Shown here piece after piece: positions 54,331 through 62,598 of a stretch of DNA of 64,000 nt. This DNA comes from Paenibacillus sediminis. Lineage in GTDB: Bacteria > Bacillota > Bacilli > Paenibacillales > Paenibacillaceae. Both the position numbers and the translations under genes were made by a program. The notes under the pieces are model-generated. The model ran no database searches, was not told the origin of the DNA, and saw nothing but the letters and a program-made list of their open reading frames with translations. Positions within the stretch are counted from its first letter, which is position 1; every line of letters begins with the position of its first letter. The stretch is from positions 186,001 through 250,000 of the forward strand of contig NZ_JAGGKP010000002.1 in assembly GCF_017873765.1 (NCBI RefSeq), in the 5' to 3' direction.

Positions 54331-54403
54331 GAACCGATCATTTATAGTGCTTGAAGACTATATTATACACCTTATAGCCATCCAAGAAAACCCATTTTAT
54401 CGT

Positions 54404-56278
54404 TTATTCAAAAGCTTCCTCACGGTCCAGCTCTGCATCCATAGCGGCAGCGGCCTCTAGCTTGAAGTCATATTTGGTATGAATCATACTGATGAAATAG
54501 TCTACGAATTCGCTGTCAAATTGTTCGCCTGCACAACGTCTAAGCTCAGCAATCGCCTCATCGAATGTTTTCGTCTTCTGGTACGGCCTCTCCGTTGTCA
54601 TGGCATCGAATGAATCAATGACACATAATATTCGCGCAAGCTTCGGTATCTCTTCACCCTTGAGCCCATGCGGATACCCTTTGCCGTCTACGCGTTCATG
54701 ATGCAGCTCTACGAGAGGGATCAAATCATCGTATTTTCCGATAGCCGCTACGATATCTTTGCCCCATTCTACATGTTTCTTGACGGTGCTCCATTCTTCT
54801 GGCGTCAGCTTCTCTTTCTTCTGCAAAATATATTTCGGAACTTCCAGCTTACCGATATCATGGAACAGCGCGCCCAGAATGAGTGTCCTCCTCTCCGAGT
54901 CGGTTAACGGGATGTAATTGCAAATTTCGATGGCGTAGCCAAACACCCGTTTACTGTGCTGAAAAGTATATACATCCTTAGATAGAAAAATTTTAAGCTG
55001 CTGTTCAATATCAAGAATATCCTGCTCAATATCAATTAATTTCTTAATATGTGACTGCTCACTGAAAATGTGCACCACATTTTTACCCTGTGCTTTCGCA
55101 TAATACATTGCCTGGTCAGCCCGATCAAGAAGCTGCGATTTATCATAAATTTCTTTACGGTATTCAATAATTCCAGCGGAAAAAGAAATGCAGCCGTGGG
55201 GTAATATTTCGACACCCTCAAAGTATGAATCGTTCACCTTTTTACGAAGGGCATTAATAAATGCAAAGGCTTCTTTCTCTGTCATACCCGGCATAAGAAT
55301 GGTAAATTCATCGCCTCCGTGACGCCCAGCGATATACTTGTGAGGCTCACATTCTGTTAAGAGCAGCTTCCCAAAAAACTCAAGCAGCTTATCTCCTTGT
55401 AAATGTCCAAATGTATCATTATATTTTTTAAAACTGTCAACATCTAACATCGCAAGACTAAGAGGGGATTGCGTTGCTTTGGCTTTGACAAGTTCATTTT
55501 CCAAAAGTTCTTCGAAGTACCCATGGTTGTAGAGGCCTGTCCGTTGGTCACGAATTGCCTTAGCAGATACTTCCTCGAAAAGTTCAAACAGTTTGCGGAA
55601 TGACATAGATAGAAAAACACCGATTATAAGAAATAAAAATAAACCAAAATAAAAATGGGTTTGAAACATAATTGTTAAAATTAATGAGAAGACGAGCGTG
55701 CTTAAAAAGGTAGTAATAATTTCATTTTTAGTATCTCGAAGTATTTCAAATAATTTTTGTTTAATGGAAATAACGAAGAAAAGCCCTAATGATGTGACGT
55801 TAATCGCGAAATAAACAACCAACGCCATAATGTAAGAATAAATATGGTCCGTATTTAAAGCACCGACTTGCCCGCCAAGCCCAACAAAGGAATAAAATGC
55901 AGCCGTAATCATTAGACAGTATGACGAGAAATTAGCGATATGATTCCACAGTTTTGTCTTCCTCACAAAAATAGCGTAAGCAATGCTACTAAATAACAAA
56001 ACAGCCAATGGGATTTGCAAACCAAAATAAAAAATGCATGCCAAGTAGATGGTTGAATCCATAGATTGCGAATTCCCTTTAGGGGGAAGACGAAATATAA
56101 CGAAATACAACAATAAGATTGCGCCAATTAATGAATATAATTTAACCCAATTTACAGAGTTCAGCACTTCAAACTCAAATTGGGTTATGAAGGTCATAGC
56201 TCCTAGTGTAGATAGACCAATAAAGTAAAGATTGGTCGGCTGTGATAAATATAACTTTAACTTGGCTGCAAGATTCAT
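54404..56278 (-). CDS. membrane GGDEF/HD-GYP bifunctional cyclic-di-GMP enzyme
   Basis: A 624-residue protein with six or seven transmembrane helices (about residues 15-205), a diguanylate cyclase domain with intact GGDEF motif (AGRHGGDEFTILMPG, about residue 321) and DVDSFKKYNDTFGHLQGD, and a C-terminal HD-GYP phosphodiesterase domain with LFHDIGKL (about 470) and HHERVDGKGYPHGL (about 533). It can therefore both make and degrade c-di-GMP. The ATG at 56276-56278 follows AAAGGTAGA. The membrane part lacks a large extracellular loop, so it may sense a membrane-partitioning or short peptide ligand. It follows a 33-residue peptide gene by 64 bases, and that follows a DUF5317-like gene, all on the minus strand. 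Confidence 0.92.
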   Translation of the reverse strand: MNLAAKLKLYLSQPTNLYFIGLSTLGAMTFITQFEFEVLNSVNWVKLYSLIGAILLLYFVIFRLPPKGNSQSMDSTIYLACIFYFGLQIPLAVLLFSSIAYAIFVRKTKLWNHIANFSSYCLMITAAFYSFVGLGGQVGALNTDHIYSYIMALVVYFAINVTSLGLFFVISIKQKLFEILRDTKNEIITTFLSTLVFSLILTIMFQTHFYFGLFLFLIIGVFLSMSFRKLFELFEEVSAKAIRDQRTGLYNHGYFEELLENELVKAKATQSPLSLAMLDVDSFKKYNDTFGHLQGDKLLEFFGKLLLTECEPHKYIAGRHGGDEFTILMPGMTEKEAFAFINALRKKVNDSYFEGVEILPHGCISFSAGIIEYRKEIYDKSQLLDRADQAMYYAKAQGKNVVHIFSEQSHIKKLIDIEQDILDIEQQLKIFLSKDVYTFQHSKRVFGYAIEICNYIPLTDSERRTLILGALFHDIGKLEVPKYILQKKEKLTPEEWSTVKKHVEWGKDIVAAIGKYDDLIPLVELHHERVDGKGYPHGLKGEEIPKLARILCVIDSFDAMTTERPYQKTKTFDEAIAELRRCAGEQFDSEFVDYFISMIHTKYDFKLEAAAAMDAELDREEAFE

Positions 56279-56342
56279 CAAAGTTCTACCTTTCTAAGAG
56301 AGGTAAGAAGAAGAAGCACTGCTTCTTCCCCTCTAAAATTCA

Positions 56343-56444
56343 TTAGTCAATTAATCTAAAACCTGATGTCAACGCAACGACTACAGAAGCTACAATTGCA
56401 AGGTTAACCAATGCCATTTTTACTTTCGCGCTGTTAAGTTTCAT
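56343..56444 (-). CDS. 33-residue hydrophobic peptide, unannotated small gene
   Basis: Starts at the ATG 56442-56444, preceded by an almost ideal ribosome site (AGGAGGTGATTTAAG then ATG), and ends at TAA 56343-56345. The peptide has a basic N-terminus (MKLNSAKVK), a hydrophobic centre (MALVNLAIVASVVVALT) and a short C-terminal tail SGFRLID. It resembles a small signal or pheromone precursor, or a single-pass membrane micropeptide. It lies between the DUF5317-like gene (34 bases away) and the GGDEF/HD-GYP gene (64 bases away) in the same orientation. I do not recognise it; too short for a confident family. The ribosome site makes translation very likely. Confidence 0.75.
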   Translation of the reverse strand: MKLNSAKVKMALVNLAIVASVVVALTSGFRLID

Positions 56445-56478
56445 CTTAAATCACCTCCTTTCATGAAGGCGTTCAGTA

Positions 56479-57069
56479 CTAAATAGCTTTCTCTGCAGAA
56501 ATTGAAGTAGATTTATCTTCTTGCTTTTTGACCGGCAACATTAGATGCTGAATATATATATACACACCTACATTCATAACCACATCCCCGATGCTGATCA
56601 CTTGTGATCTAGGGTATGGAGTAGTCAGCGGAATAATATCGCCTAGAAATCCAAACCATGTATGTTCGGTTAACAGCTGATGCTTCGCATAAAGTCCTTC
56701 TTTTAATGCCTGCACAAAGTGGGGATCTAAGATTGTTGCAGCTTCTTCGGACACCGGCATTCTGCCTCCGTTGGCAGCCATCACGATGAAATTCAATAAC
56801 ACCCCAGCGAAAATCAAATTAAACCCATGATGATGCCGGTTAATCCATAAGAAATATAAGCCAATAACGTATACGGATAGATAAAGATAGTTGCTGGCTG
56901 AAGCAAGCCAATCTATTCTGGTCTGAAATATAAAAACAAAAAGTTGAACTACTAATAACAGAGGGAAGATCCAGCCCCGCTTCAGATGAAGATCCTCCGT
57001 AAATTTCTTAAAGTTACCGCCGCGAAATAAAGCGACAATAATCGAAATCACAATGCCGTCGTATACCAT
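56479..57069 (-). CDS. DUF5317-like multi-pass membrane protein
   Basis: A 196-residue protein with about five hydrophobic helices, a conserved-looking central NFIVMAANGGRMPVS and LGDIIPLTTPYPRSQVISIGDVVMNVGVYIYIQ, and a Lys/Glu/Ser-rich cytosolic tail. This pattern agrees with the DUF5317 family, of unknown function, often encoded next to HD-GYP or GGDEF proteins in Bacillota. ATG at 57067-57069 with GGAG nine bases upstream; the longer frame to 57084 is less good. It is the first gene of the minus-strand c-di-GMP set. It could export, process or sense the small peptide that follows, which is inference. Confidence 0.8.
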   Translation of the reverse strand: MVYDGIVISIIVALFRGGNFKKFTEDLHLKRGWIFPLLLVVQLFVFIFQTRIDWLASASNYLYLSVYVIGLYFLWINRHHHGFNLIFAGVLLNFIVMAANGGRMPVSEEAATILDPHFVQALKEGLYAKHQLLTEHTWFGFLGDIIPLTTPYPRSQVISIGDVVMNVGVYIYIQHLMLPVKKQEDKSTSISAEKAI

Positions 57070-57252
57070 TAGCGTTCGCTCCATTAATGAGTATTTTACA
57101 AATAACCATTCGATGCGAACCTGCTATTTTCCTGCTGTTTTACAAAAATTTCTATATTGTCGTCATGAACATTTCACCCTGATGCACTATGTAAACCTTT
57201 TCAAATTTGATATATTAAAAGAGACCAACGCCCATCTAGAGGAGGAATAGAA

Positions 57253-58641
57253 ATGGAGTATAGAATTGAAAAGGATACGATCGGAGAAATAAAAGTTCCT
57301 GCGGACAAATTGTGGGCGGCGCAAACCCAGCGCAGCTTTGAGAACTTCAAGATCGGTATTGAAAAAATGCCTAATGAACTGATTCGTATGTTCGCTATTT
57401 TGAAAAAAGGCGCAGCGATTGCAAACCAAAAGCTAGGCAAACTGGACGATGAAAAAGCAGAAGCTATTATTGCGGCATCAGATGAAGTGATTCAAGGCAA
57501 ACTCGATGACCATTTCCCTCTCGTCGTATGGCAAACGGGAAGCGGCACTCAATCGAATATGAACGTGAACGAGGTTATTGCGAACAGGGCAAATCAGCTC
57601 CTTGAACAAAAAGGCAGCTCGAAACGCATCCATCCAAACGACGATGTCAATAAATCGCAAAGCTCGAATGATACATTCCCCACGGCAATGCATATTGCTG
57701 CGCTTATCGCTGTAGAAGATCAAGTACTTCCAGCCATTGCACTCCTTAAAGAAACGCTTCGTCAAAAGAGCGAAGAGTTCCAAAACATTATTAAAATCGG
57801 CAGAACACACTTGCAGGATGCCACCCCTCTTACACTAGGCCAAGAAATTAGCGGCTGGTACCGGATGCTGGATAAAACAGAAGGAATGATCCGCACGAGC
57901 GCTGACTCCTTGAGAGAGCTAGCCATTGGCGGTACAGCAGTAGGTACTGGCATTAATGCGCATCCGAAATTCGGAGATATGGTCGCAGCCGAAATTAGTA
58001 CACTTACAGGCAAGACGTTTACTTCGGCATCGAATAAGTTCCATGCGTTAACAAGTCATGACGAGATCGTCTATGTACACGGCGCACTCAAAGCGCTTGC
58101 TGCAGATTTAATGAAAATTGCGAATGATGTCAGATGGCTGGCAAGCGGTCCACGCTCGGGTATTGGTGAGCTGATCATTCCAGCGAATGAGCCAGGCAGC
58201 TCCATCATGCCCGGTAAAGTGAACCCGACGCAAAGCGAAGCGTTAACGATGGTTGTATGCCAAGTGATGGGCAACGATGCGGCGATCGGATTTGCTGCGA
58301 GCCAAGGCAACTTTGAACTGAACGTGTTCAAGCCAGTTATTATTTACAACTTCCTACAATCGACACGCTTGCTAGCTGATGCCATTCGTTCATTCAACAA
58401 CAATTGTGCGGTAGGAATTGAAGTGAACCACGCTGTGATTAAAGCCAACTTGGAACGTTCATTGATGCTGGTAACGGCTCTAAATCCTCACATCGGCTAT
58501 GAAAATGCCGCATCCATTGCAAAACTAGCGCATAAAGAAGGCATTACGTTGAAAGAGGCTGCGCTGAAGAGCGGACTGTTAACAGAGGAGCAATTCGATC
58601 AAATCGTGCGTCCTGAAGAAATGATTCATCCGAAGGAATAA
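57253..58641 (+). CDS. fumC: fumarate hydratase, class II
   Basis: TCA-cycle hydration of fumarate to malate. The 462-residue protein has the family signature [16 protein letters not shown], the active-site [14 protein letters not shown] and [16 protein letters not shown] regions and normal length. AGAGGAGG stands before the ATG. It is divergent from the DUF5317-like gene and stands alone with a strong terminator. Iron-independent, in contrast to class I enzymes. Confidence 0.97.
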   Translation: MEYRIEKDTIGEIKVPADKLWAAQTQRSFENFKIGIEKMPNELIRMFAILKKGAAIANQKLGKLDDEKAEAIIAASDEVIQGKLDDHFPLVVWQTGSGTQSNMNVNEVIANRANQLLEQKGSSKRIHPNDDVNKSQSSNDTFPTAMHIAALIAVEDQVLPAIALLKETLRQKSEEFQNIIKIGRTHLQDATPLTLGQEISGWYRMLDKTEGMIRTSADSLRELAIGGTAVGTGINAHPKFGDMVAAEISTLTGKTFTSASNKFHALTSHDEIVYVHGALKALAADLMKIANDVRWLASGPRSGIGELIIPANEPGSSIMPGKVNPTQSEALTMVVCQVMGNDAAIGFAASQGNFELNVFKPVIIYNFLQSTRLLADAIRSFNNNCAVGIEVNHAVIKANLERSLMLVTALNPHIGYENAASIAKLAHKEGITLKEAALKSGLLTEEQFDQIVRPEEMIHPKE

Positions 58642-58671
58642 TATTTATCATTGATAGAAGCTACATAGCAT

Positions 58672-58712
58672 ACAAAATGACCAAGTCCAGTGGACTTGGT
58701 CATTTTCATTAT
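58672..58712. terminator. terminator of fumC
   Basis: Fifteen-base perfect stem AAAATGACCAAGTCC / GGACTTGGTCATTTT with a three-base loop; can act in both directions, but mainly serves fumC. Confidence 0.9.
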
Positions 58713-58775
58713 ATGTTTTCTTGATCTCACGTGAACCCAGATATCCTTTTTCATATCTCTATACTCTTATCTAAA

Positions 58776-59495
58776 TTAAGCTAGCAATGTTCTCATCCAG
58801 TCTACGAGACCGATACCGCGTTCGCTTTGGATTTGTTCAATAGACTCGTATCCGAGCACCTCTCCATTACGGATGAGCATTGCCCGATCAAGCAGCGGCT
58901 CTACTTCATTAACCTCATGCGTTGTAAGCACTACAGTCTGCTTCTCCATATCAACGGAAGAAATAAGGCTGCGAATAATGGATTCGCGAACTAACGGATC
59001 AAGACCTGACAATGGCTCATCCATAATAATGAGCGGTACATCGCGAGATAACGCAAGCACAATTTTCAAACGTGCACGGTTCCCCTTGGATAACACCGAT
59101 ACTTTTTGCTCCAATTGCAGTTTAAATTCTTCGATAAGCTCAAGCGCTTTCCCCAAATCGAAATCAGAGTACATTTGGCTATAAAAACGAAGGGTCTGAC
59201 CTATGGTGTGTTCACTGTAATATACGTCCTGTTCCGGCAAAAAGGCAACATATTGCGTAGTAAGTCTTTGAGCAGCCTTGCCATCTACGAATATGCGTCC
59301 TTGTGTCGGTTTCAGCAAACCTGCCATCAGTTTTAGAATGGTTGATTTACCGCTCCCATTTGTACCGATGATTCCTATAATTTCTCCTTTTGGAATCGTA
59401 AAAGAAACATCTTTTACCGCACTCTTCCGCTGAAATTTCTTACCGACGTTCTCAAAGGTAACCATTGAATCATCCGCTATCATTTGTGTCACCAT
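58776..59495 (-). CDS. ABC transporter ATP-binding protein (YtrB-like)
   Basis: A 239-residue ATPase with Walker A GTNGSGKST, Walker B LIIMDEPLSGLDP and a degenerate signature LSKGNRARLKI in place of LSGGQ, a change typical of the YtrB/ABC-2 type group. The ATG at 59493-59495 stands six bases after GAGGAG; the ATG two codons upstream touches the ribosome site. Third gene of the operon permease-GntR-ATPase. Relatives in B. subtilis respond to cell-wall antibiotics, but the transported compound here is unknown. Confidence 0.87.
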   Translation of the reverse strand: MVTQMIADDSMVTFENVGKKFQRKSAVKDVSFTIPKGEIIGIIGTNGSGKSTILKLMAGLLKPTQGRIFVDGKAAQRLTTQYVAFLPEQDVYYSEHTIGQTLRFYSQMYSDFDLGKALELIEEFKLQLEQKVSVLSKGNRARLKIVLALSRDVPLIIMDEPLSGLDPLVRESIIRSLISSVDMEKQTVVLTTHEVNEVEPLLDRAMLIRNGEVLGYESIEQIQSERGIGLVDWMRTLLA

Positions 59496-59517
59496 ACCCA
59501 TCTCCTCTCACTCATGA

Positions 59518-59892
59518 TTATTGACCTTTCTCATTTCGTAAAAAATTTTGTACACCTGAAATGATCTCTTCTTCTGTATATCCCAGTTCCCGCATTTCGT
59601 TCGTAAAACGAGTAATATGCTCGTCTCTTAACTGATCCCGAATGATATTAAGCTGCTTCGTATCTTCTGTAACGAACATACCCTGCCCCCTTCGGCTTTC
59701 TACAATGCCCATTCTCTCCAGCTCCATATTTACCCTCTGAATCGTGTTCGGATTGACCCCAAACTGTACCGCTAAATCCCGTACAGAGGGGAGCTTATCA
59801 CCAGGCTGCACCTCGCGCCGAACAATTTGCCGGCAAATTCGTTGTACCAGCTGTAAGTAAATCGGTTGTGCATTTGAAAATTGTTCTGCCAT
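59518..59892 (-). CDS. GntR-family repressor, YtrA subfamily
   Basis: A 124-residue GntR regulator of the short YtrA type, which has the winged helix (PIYLQLVQRICRQIVRREVQPGDKLPSVRDLAVQFGVNPNTIQRVNMELERMGIV) and only a small C-terminal dimerisation helix. YtrA repressors control the ABC operon they belong to. GGAGGTG precedes the ATG, and the gene follows the permease stop within a few bases. The 54-base palindrome at 60694-60747 is the likely operator. Placement in the middle rather than first in the operon is unusual. Confidence 0.9.
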   Translation of the reverse strand: MAEQFSNAQPIYLQLVQRICRQIVRREVQPGDKLPSVRDLAVQFGVNPNTIQRVNMELERMGIVESRRGQGMFVTEDTKQLNIIRDQLRDEHITRFTNEMRELGYTEEEIISGVQNFLRNEKGQ

Positions 59893-59895
59893 CCA

Positions 59896-60672
59896 TCACA
59901 CCTCCACTTTTTTGTCCAGCAGCCAGGAAATCACGTAGAGACATGCAGCAATATTGATTCCCATCCATAATAACTCTCCCCAAGAGAAGGTTTCTGAATC
60001 GATGATCGTAATGGTCCCCCAATCAAACAATGACGCGTATACAGGCGTTAGTTCGAAAATAGATTCCAATCCAACAACAACAGCCATAATGATAAATGCT
60101 GCTGGGTATCGCAAGCTTCCAAGCCGATGCTTAAGTGCCCACGCGATCACGTACATTAGCACAAAAATAACTGACATTGAAAAGGCGATAAACAAAAAAT
60201 ATAGCCCAGACGCAATCCCTTGACCATGAAGCATGTTAGATAAATACTGGGTCTCTTGTGTTACTGAATCAAAGTCAATTAATTTAGCTTGCGTTATGCC
60301 AATCCCAGACTTCTCCTCCTGATAAACCCAGAAGAACATTCCGATGGATGCCGCTAAACCGACAACCGTCTGTACAAAAGTGACTGCATATTTGACCGAG
60401 ATTAGCTCCCACCCCGAAAGCGGAAGCTGCAGCCATAACGGAGAGCGTCGTTTTTCCTTATGCAGACTAGATATCATATAGATTGTTGGAACTAAAACCT
60501 GCAAATAAATAATCGCTAGCCACAAATAACTAACACCACCCGTGTGATAACGATAAGCGAAAAATAGGGACAGGCCGGCTATAACGAGTCCAATCACGCT
60601 CATCATCGCAAAAGCCGACTTCCTGCTTTCAATTAATAATTCCTCTCTAAATAAATTCCACCAACGGCTCAT
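59896..60672 (-). CDS. ABC-2-type permease subunit of the Ytr-like operon
   Basis: A 258-residue membrane protein with about six hydrophobic helices and no recognisable catalytic motif. It is the likely membrane partner of the ATPase at 58776-59495, because both genes share the operon with the GntR repressor. The start is the ATG at 60670-60672 with GGGAGGA upstream; the frame extends to 60702 without support. No close family name can be given beyond ABC-2-type. The substrate is unknown. Confidence 0.75.
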   Translation of the reverse strand: MSRWWNLFREELLIESRKSAFAMMSVIGLVIAGLSLFFAYRYHTGGVSYLWLAIIYLQVLVPTIYMISSLHKEKRRSPLWLQLPLSGWELISVKYAVTFVQTVVGLAASIGMFFWVYQEEKSGIGITQAKLIDFDSVTQETQYLSNMLHGQGIASGLYFLFIAFSMSVIFVLMYVIAWALKHRLGSLRYPAAFIIMAVVVGLESIFELTPVYASLFDWGTITIIDSETFSWGELLWMGINIAACLYVISWLLDKKVEV

Positions 60673-60693
60673 ATTTGATTCCTCCCACAAGAT

Positions 60694-60751
60694 CACTCTC
60701 AATGTATTAGTGTTCTATTTGAATAGTACACTAATACATTGAGAGTGTCAA
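60694..60751 (-). promoter_or_regulatory. promoter of the Ytr-like operon embedded in a 54-base inverted repeat
   Basis: The repeat spans 60694-60747: two arms of 26 bases that pair at all but one position around a central TG. On the minus strand TTGACA (60746-60751), 17-base spacer, TACTAT (60723-60728) overlap it, so the -10 lies in the dyad centre. Its inner part AGTGTTCTATT..AATAGTACACT is like operators of YtrA-type GntR repressors. The outer extension could also fold as RNA if transcribed. Confidence 0.85.
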
Positions 60752-60779
60752 CAGGGTATTCATCATTATTTAATGCAAC

Positions 60780-60822
60780 ACAAAAAGCACAAGAGGCGTA
60801 ATCGTTTGTCTCCTGTGCTTTA
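60780..60822 (-). terminator. terminator of cydC
   Basis: Stem AAAGCACA-x-GAG / CTC-x-TGTGCTTT followed by TTTTG on the minus strand, 28 bases after the cydC stop. Confidence 0.8.
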
Positions 60823-60849
60823 TTAGTTTTCGTGTATATGGTTTTCGTT

Positions 60850-62598
60850 CTAGCCTGTGATGAAATTGGGATGATCCAATTCATATAAACGGCGATAACG
60901 CGGTTCACGCTTCATCAGTTCAAGATGGGAACCTTGCATCACAATGCGTCCTTTTTCGAGGAAAATGATTTCATCCATATGCTCCGCGAAGGCGAGATGA
61001 TGTGTTACCCAGATAAGCGACTTCCCTGCCAGCGTCTGAATAATAGTCGCTAACAGCTCATGTTCCGTTCGAGGATCGAGGCCTACTGTCGGCTCATCAA
61101 GAATCACGACAGGGGTATCTTGAAGCAGAATCCGAGCAAGAGCTACCCGCTGCCGTTCACCGCCTGAGAAGCGTTGACCCGCTTCATGCATAGGAGTCTT
61201 GTATCCTTCAGGAAGCGTTGCGATGAGACGTTCTAATCTGACTTGCTCCGCTGCCCTTCGAATTTCATCGTCAGAAGCACTTCGTTTCCCTAATCGAATG
61301 TTGTTGCTGACCGTTGTATCGAACAAGTGTGGCTTCTGATTCAATACCGAAATAATTTGTGGAATTTGGATGACTAGAGCATGCGTATCTATTCCATTCA
61401 TCGTCACTTTGCCTTTACTTGGCGGTATCGCACCTTGGATACATTTGAGAAGTGTCGATTTGCCGGCACCGCTGCGGCCGATGATCATTATTTTCTTACC
61501 CTGCGGGATATCTAAGGAAATATCCTCTAAGACTGGTTCTGCTGCATCGCTATAAGCATAACTTACATTTTCAAGATGAATGTGTATATTGGATCGGTCC
61601 TTTATCTGTTCTGTATAAGCATCCTCTATCGTTTCTTGGCGTGCAGCATCATCCATTGTGCGAAGTCTGTTCAAAGAATCTTGATAATGAGGTATCCGTT
61701 CGATTGCTTCTGACATCGGTACAAATGCATCCATTAACGGAAAAACGATAAGTACAAAAGCAGCAATCATGACGGATTCGATATGCCGATCAGCATACTG
61801 ATGCCCTGCCCAATACACTATCGACACGACTATAACCCCTACTACACACTGCGCGATAAAGCTTCTTAAGCTCGCCCACCGATGCATGCTGCGCTCTACA
61901 TCCATAGCCGCTTGTTCATCAGTTTCATAGGTACGAATAAACTGTGAAGCCCTCCCGCTAATCATCCAATCGCTCATCCCAAGAATCGAATCGGTTAATT
62001 TCGTATATAGTCGATTTCGCTTATGCTTAAGCTGCTTCGTTCTCTTCTTCGTTAACCATAATGAAACAGCAGGTAATATACATACGAGCACGAAGAGATA
62101 AAGTGCCATCAGCAAGGCGAACGATACATCGAACGAGTCGAGTCCTGCGATAACAAGCCCAGATATGACAAGCGCGACAATACTCGGAAATACAGTGCGG
62201 AGATATACATTTTGCAAATATTCAATGTCCTCTGAGAGCATCGACAGCATATCACCCGTCCGAAAACGAGATGAAATGAACAGCGCCTGCGGCTCGAGCA
62301 GGTGATACAGCCGTATGCGCATTTGAGATAATATACGCAATACCATATCATGCGAGGCCAAACGTTCTACATAATGGAGGGCCGCTCTGCTAATTCCGAA
62401 CGTCCGTACCAATACAATCGGCACATACACCATAAGAATATTTTCAGGGCGAAGAGCTGACTTGGAAATGAGATACCCGGAAGTAAACATAAGGAGGCAG
62501 GCACAACATACCGTTAAAATACCCAAGGCAATGATGACGAGAAACCGCCGCACATAAGTACGGAAATAAGGACGAATCCAACCTTCTTGTCTCATCAT
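60850..62598 (-). CDS. cydC: thiol reductant ABC exporter subunit CydC
   Basis: One half of the CydDC heterodimer, which exports glutathione/cysteine or otherwise maintains haem and redox conditions for cytochrome bd assembly. The 582-residue protein has six transmembrane helices (typical opening RRFLVIIALGILTVCCACLLMFTSGYLIS), Walker A GRSGAGKST, signature FSGGERQR, Walker B VVILDEPTVGLDP with catalytic Glu, and H-loop THHLAF. Its ATG overlaps the stop of cydD (GCATGATG). In Bacillus it follows cydAB, which would lie beyond the window. cyd operons are usually Rex-controlled, as is likely for the NADH oxidase at the other end of the window. Confidence 0.9.
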   Translation of the reverse strand: MMRQEGWIRPYFRTYVRRFLVIIALGILTVCCACLLMFTSGYLISKSALRPENILMVYVPIVLVRTFGISRAALHYVERLASHDMVLRILSQMRIRLYHLLEPQALFISSRFRTGDMLSMLSEDIEYLQNVYLRTVFPSIVALVISGLVIAGLDSFDVSFALLMALYLFVLVCILPAVSLWLTKKRTKQLKHKRNRLYTKLTDSILGMSDWMISGRASQFIRTYETDEQAAMDVERSMHRWASLRSFIAQCVVGVIVVSIVYWAGHQYADRHIESVMIAAFVLIVFPLMDAFVPMSEAIERIPHYQDSLNRLRTMDDAARQETIEDAYTEQIKDRSNIHIHLENVSYAYSDAAEPVLEDISLDIPQGKKIMIIGRSGAGKSTLLKCIQGAIPPSKGKVTMNGIDTHALVIQIPQIISVLNQKPHLFDTTVSNNIRLGKRSASDDEIRRAAEQVRLERLIATLPEGYKTPMHEAGQRFSGGERQRVALARILLQDTPVVILDEPTVGLDPRTEHELLATIIQTLAGKSLIWVTHHLAFAEHMDEIIFLEKGRIVMQGSHLELMKREPRYRRLYELDHPNFITG

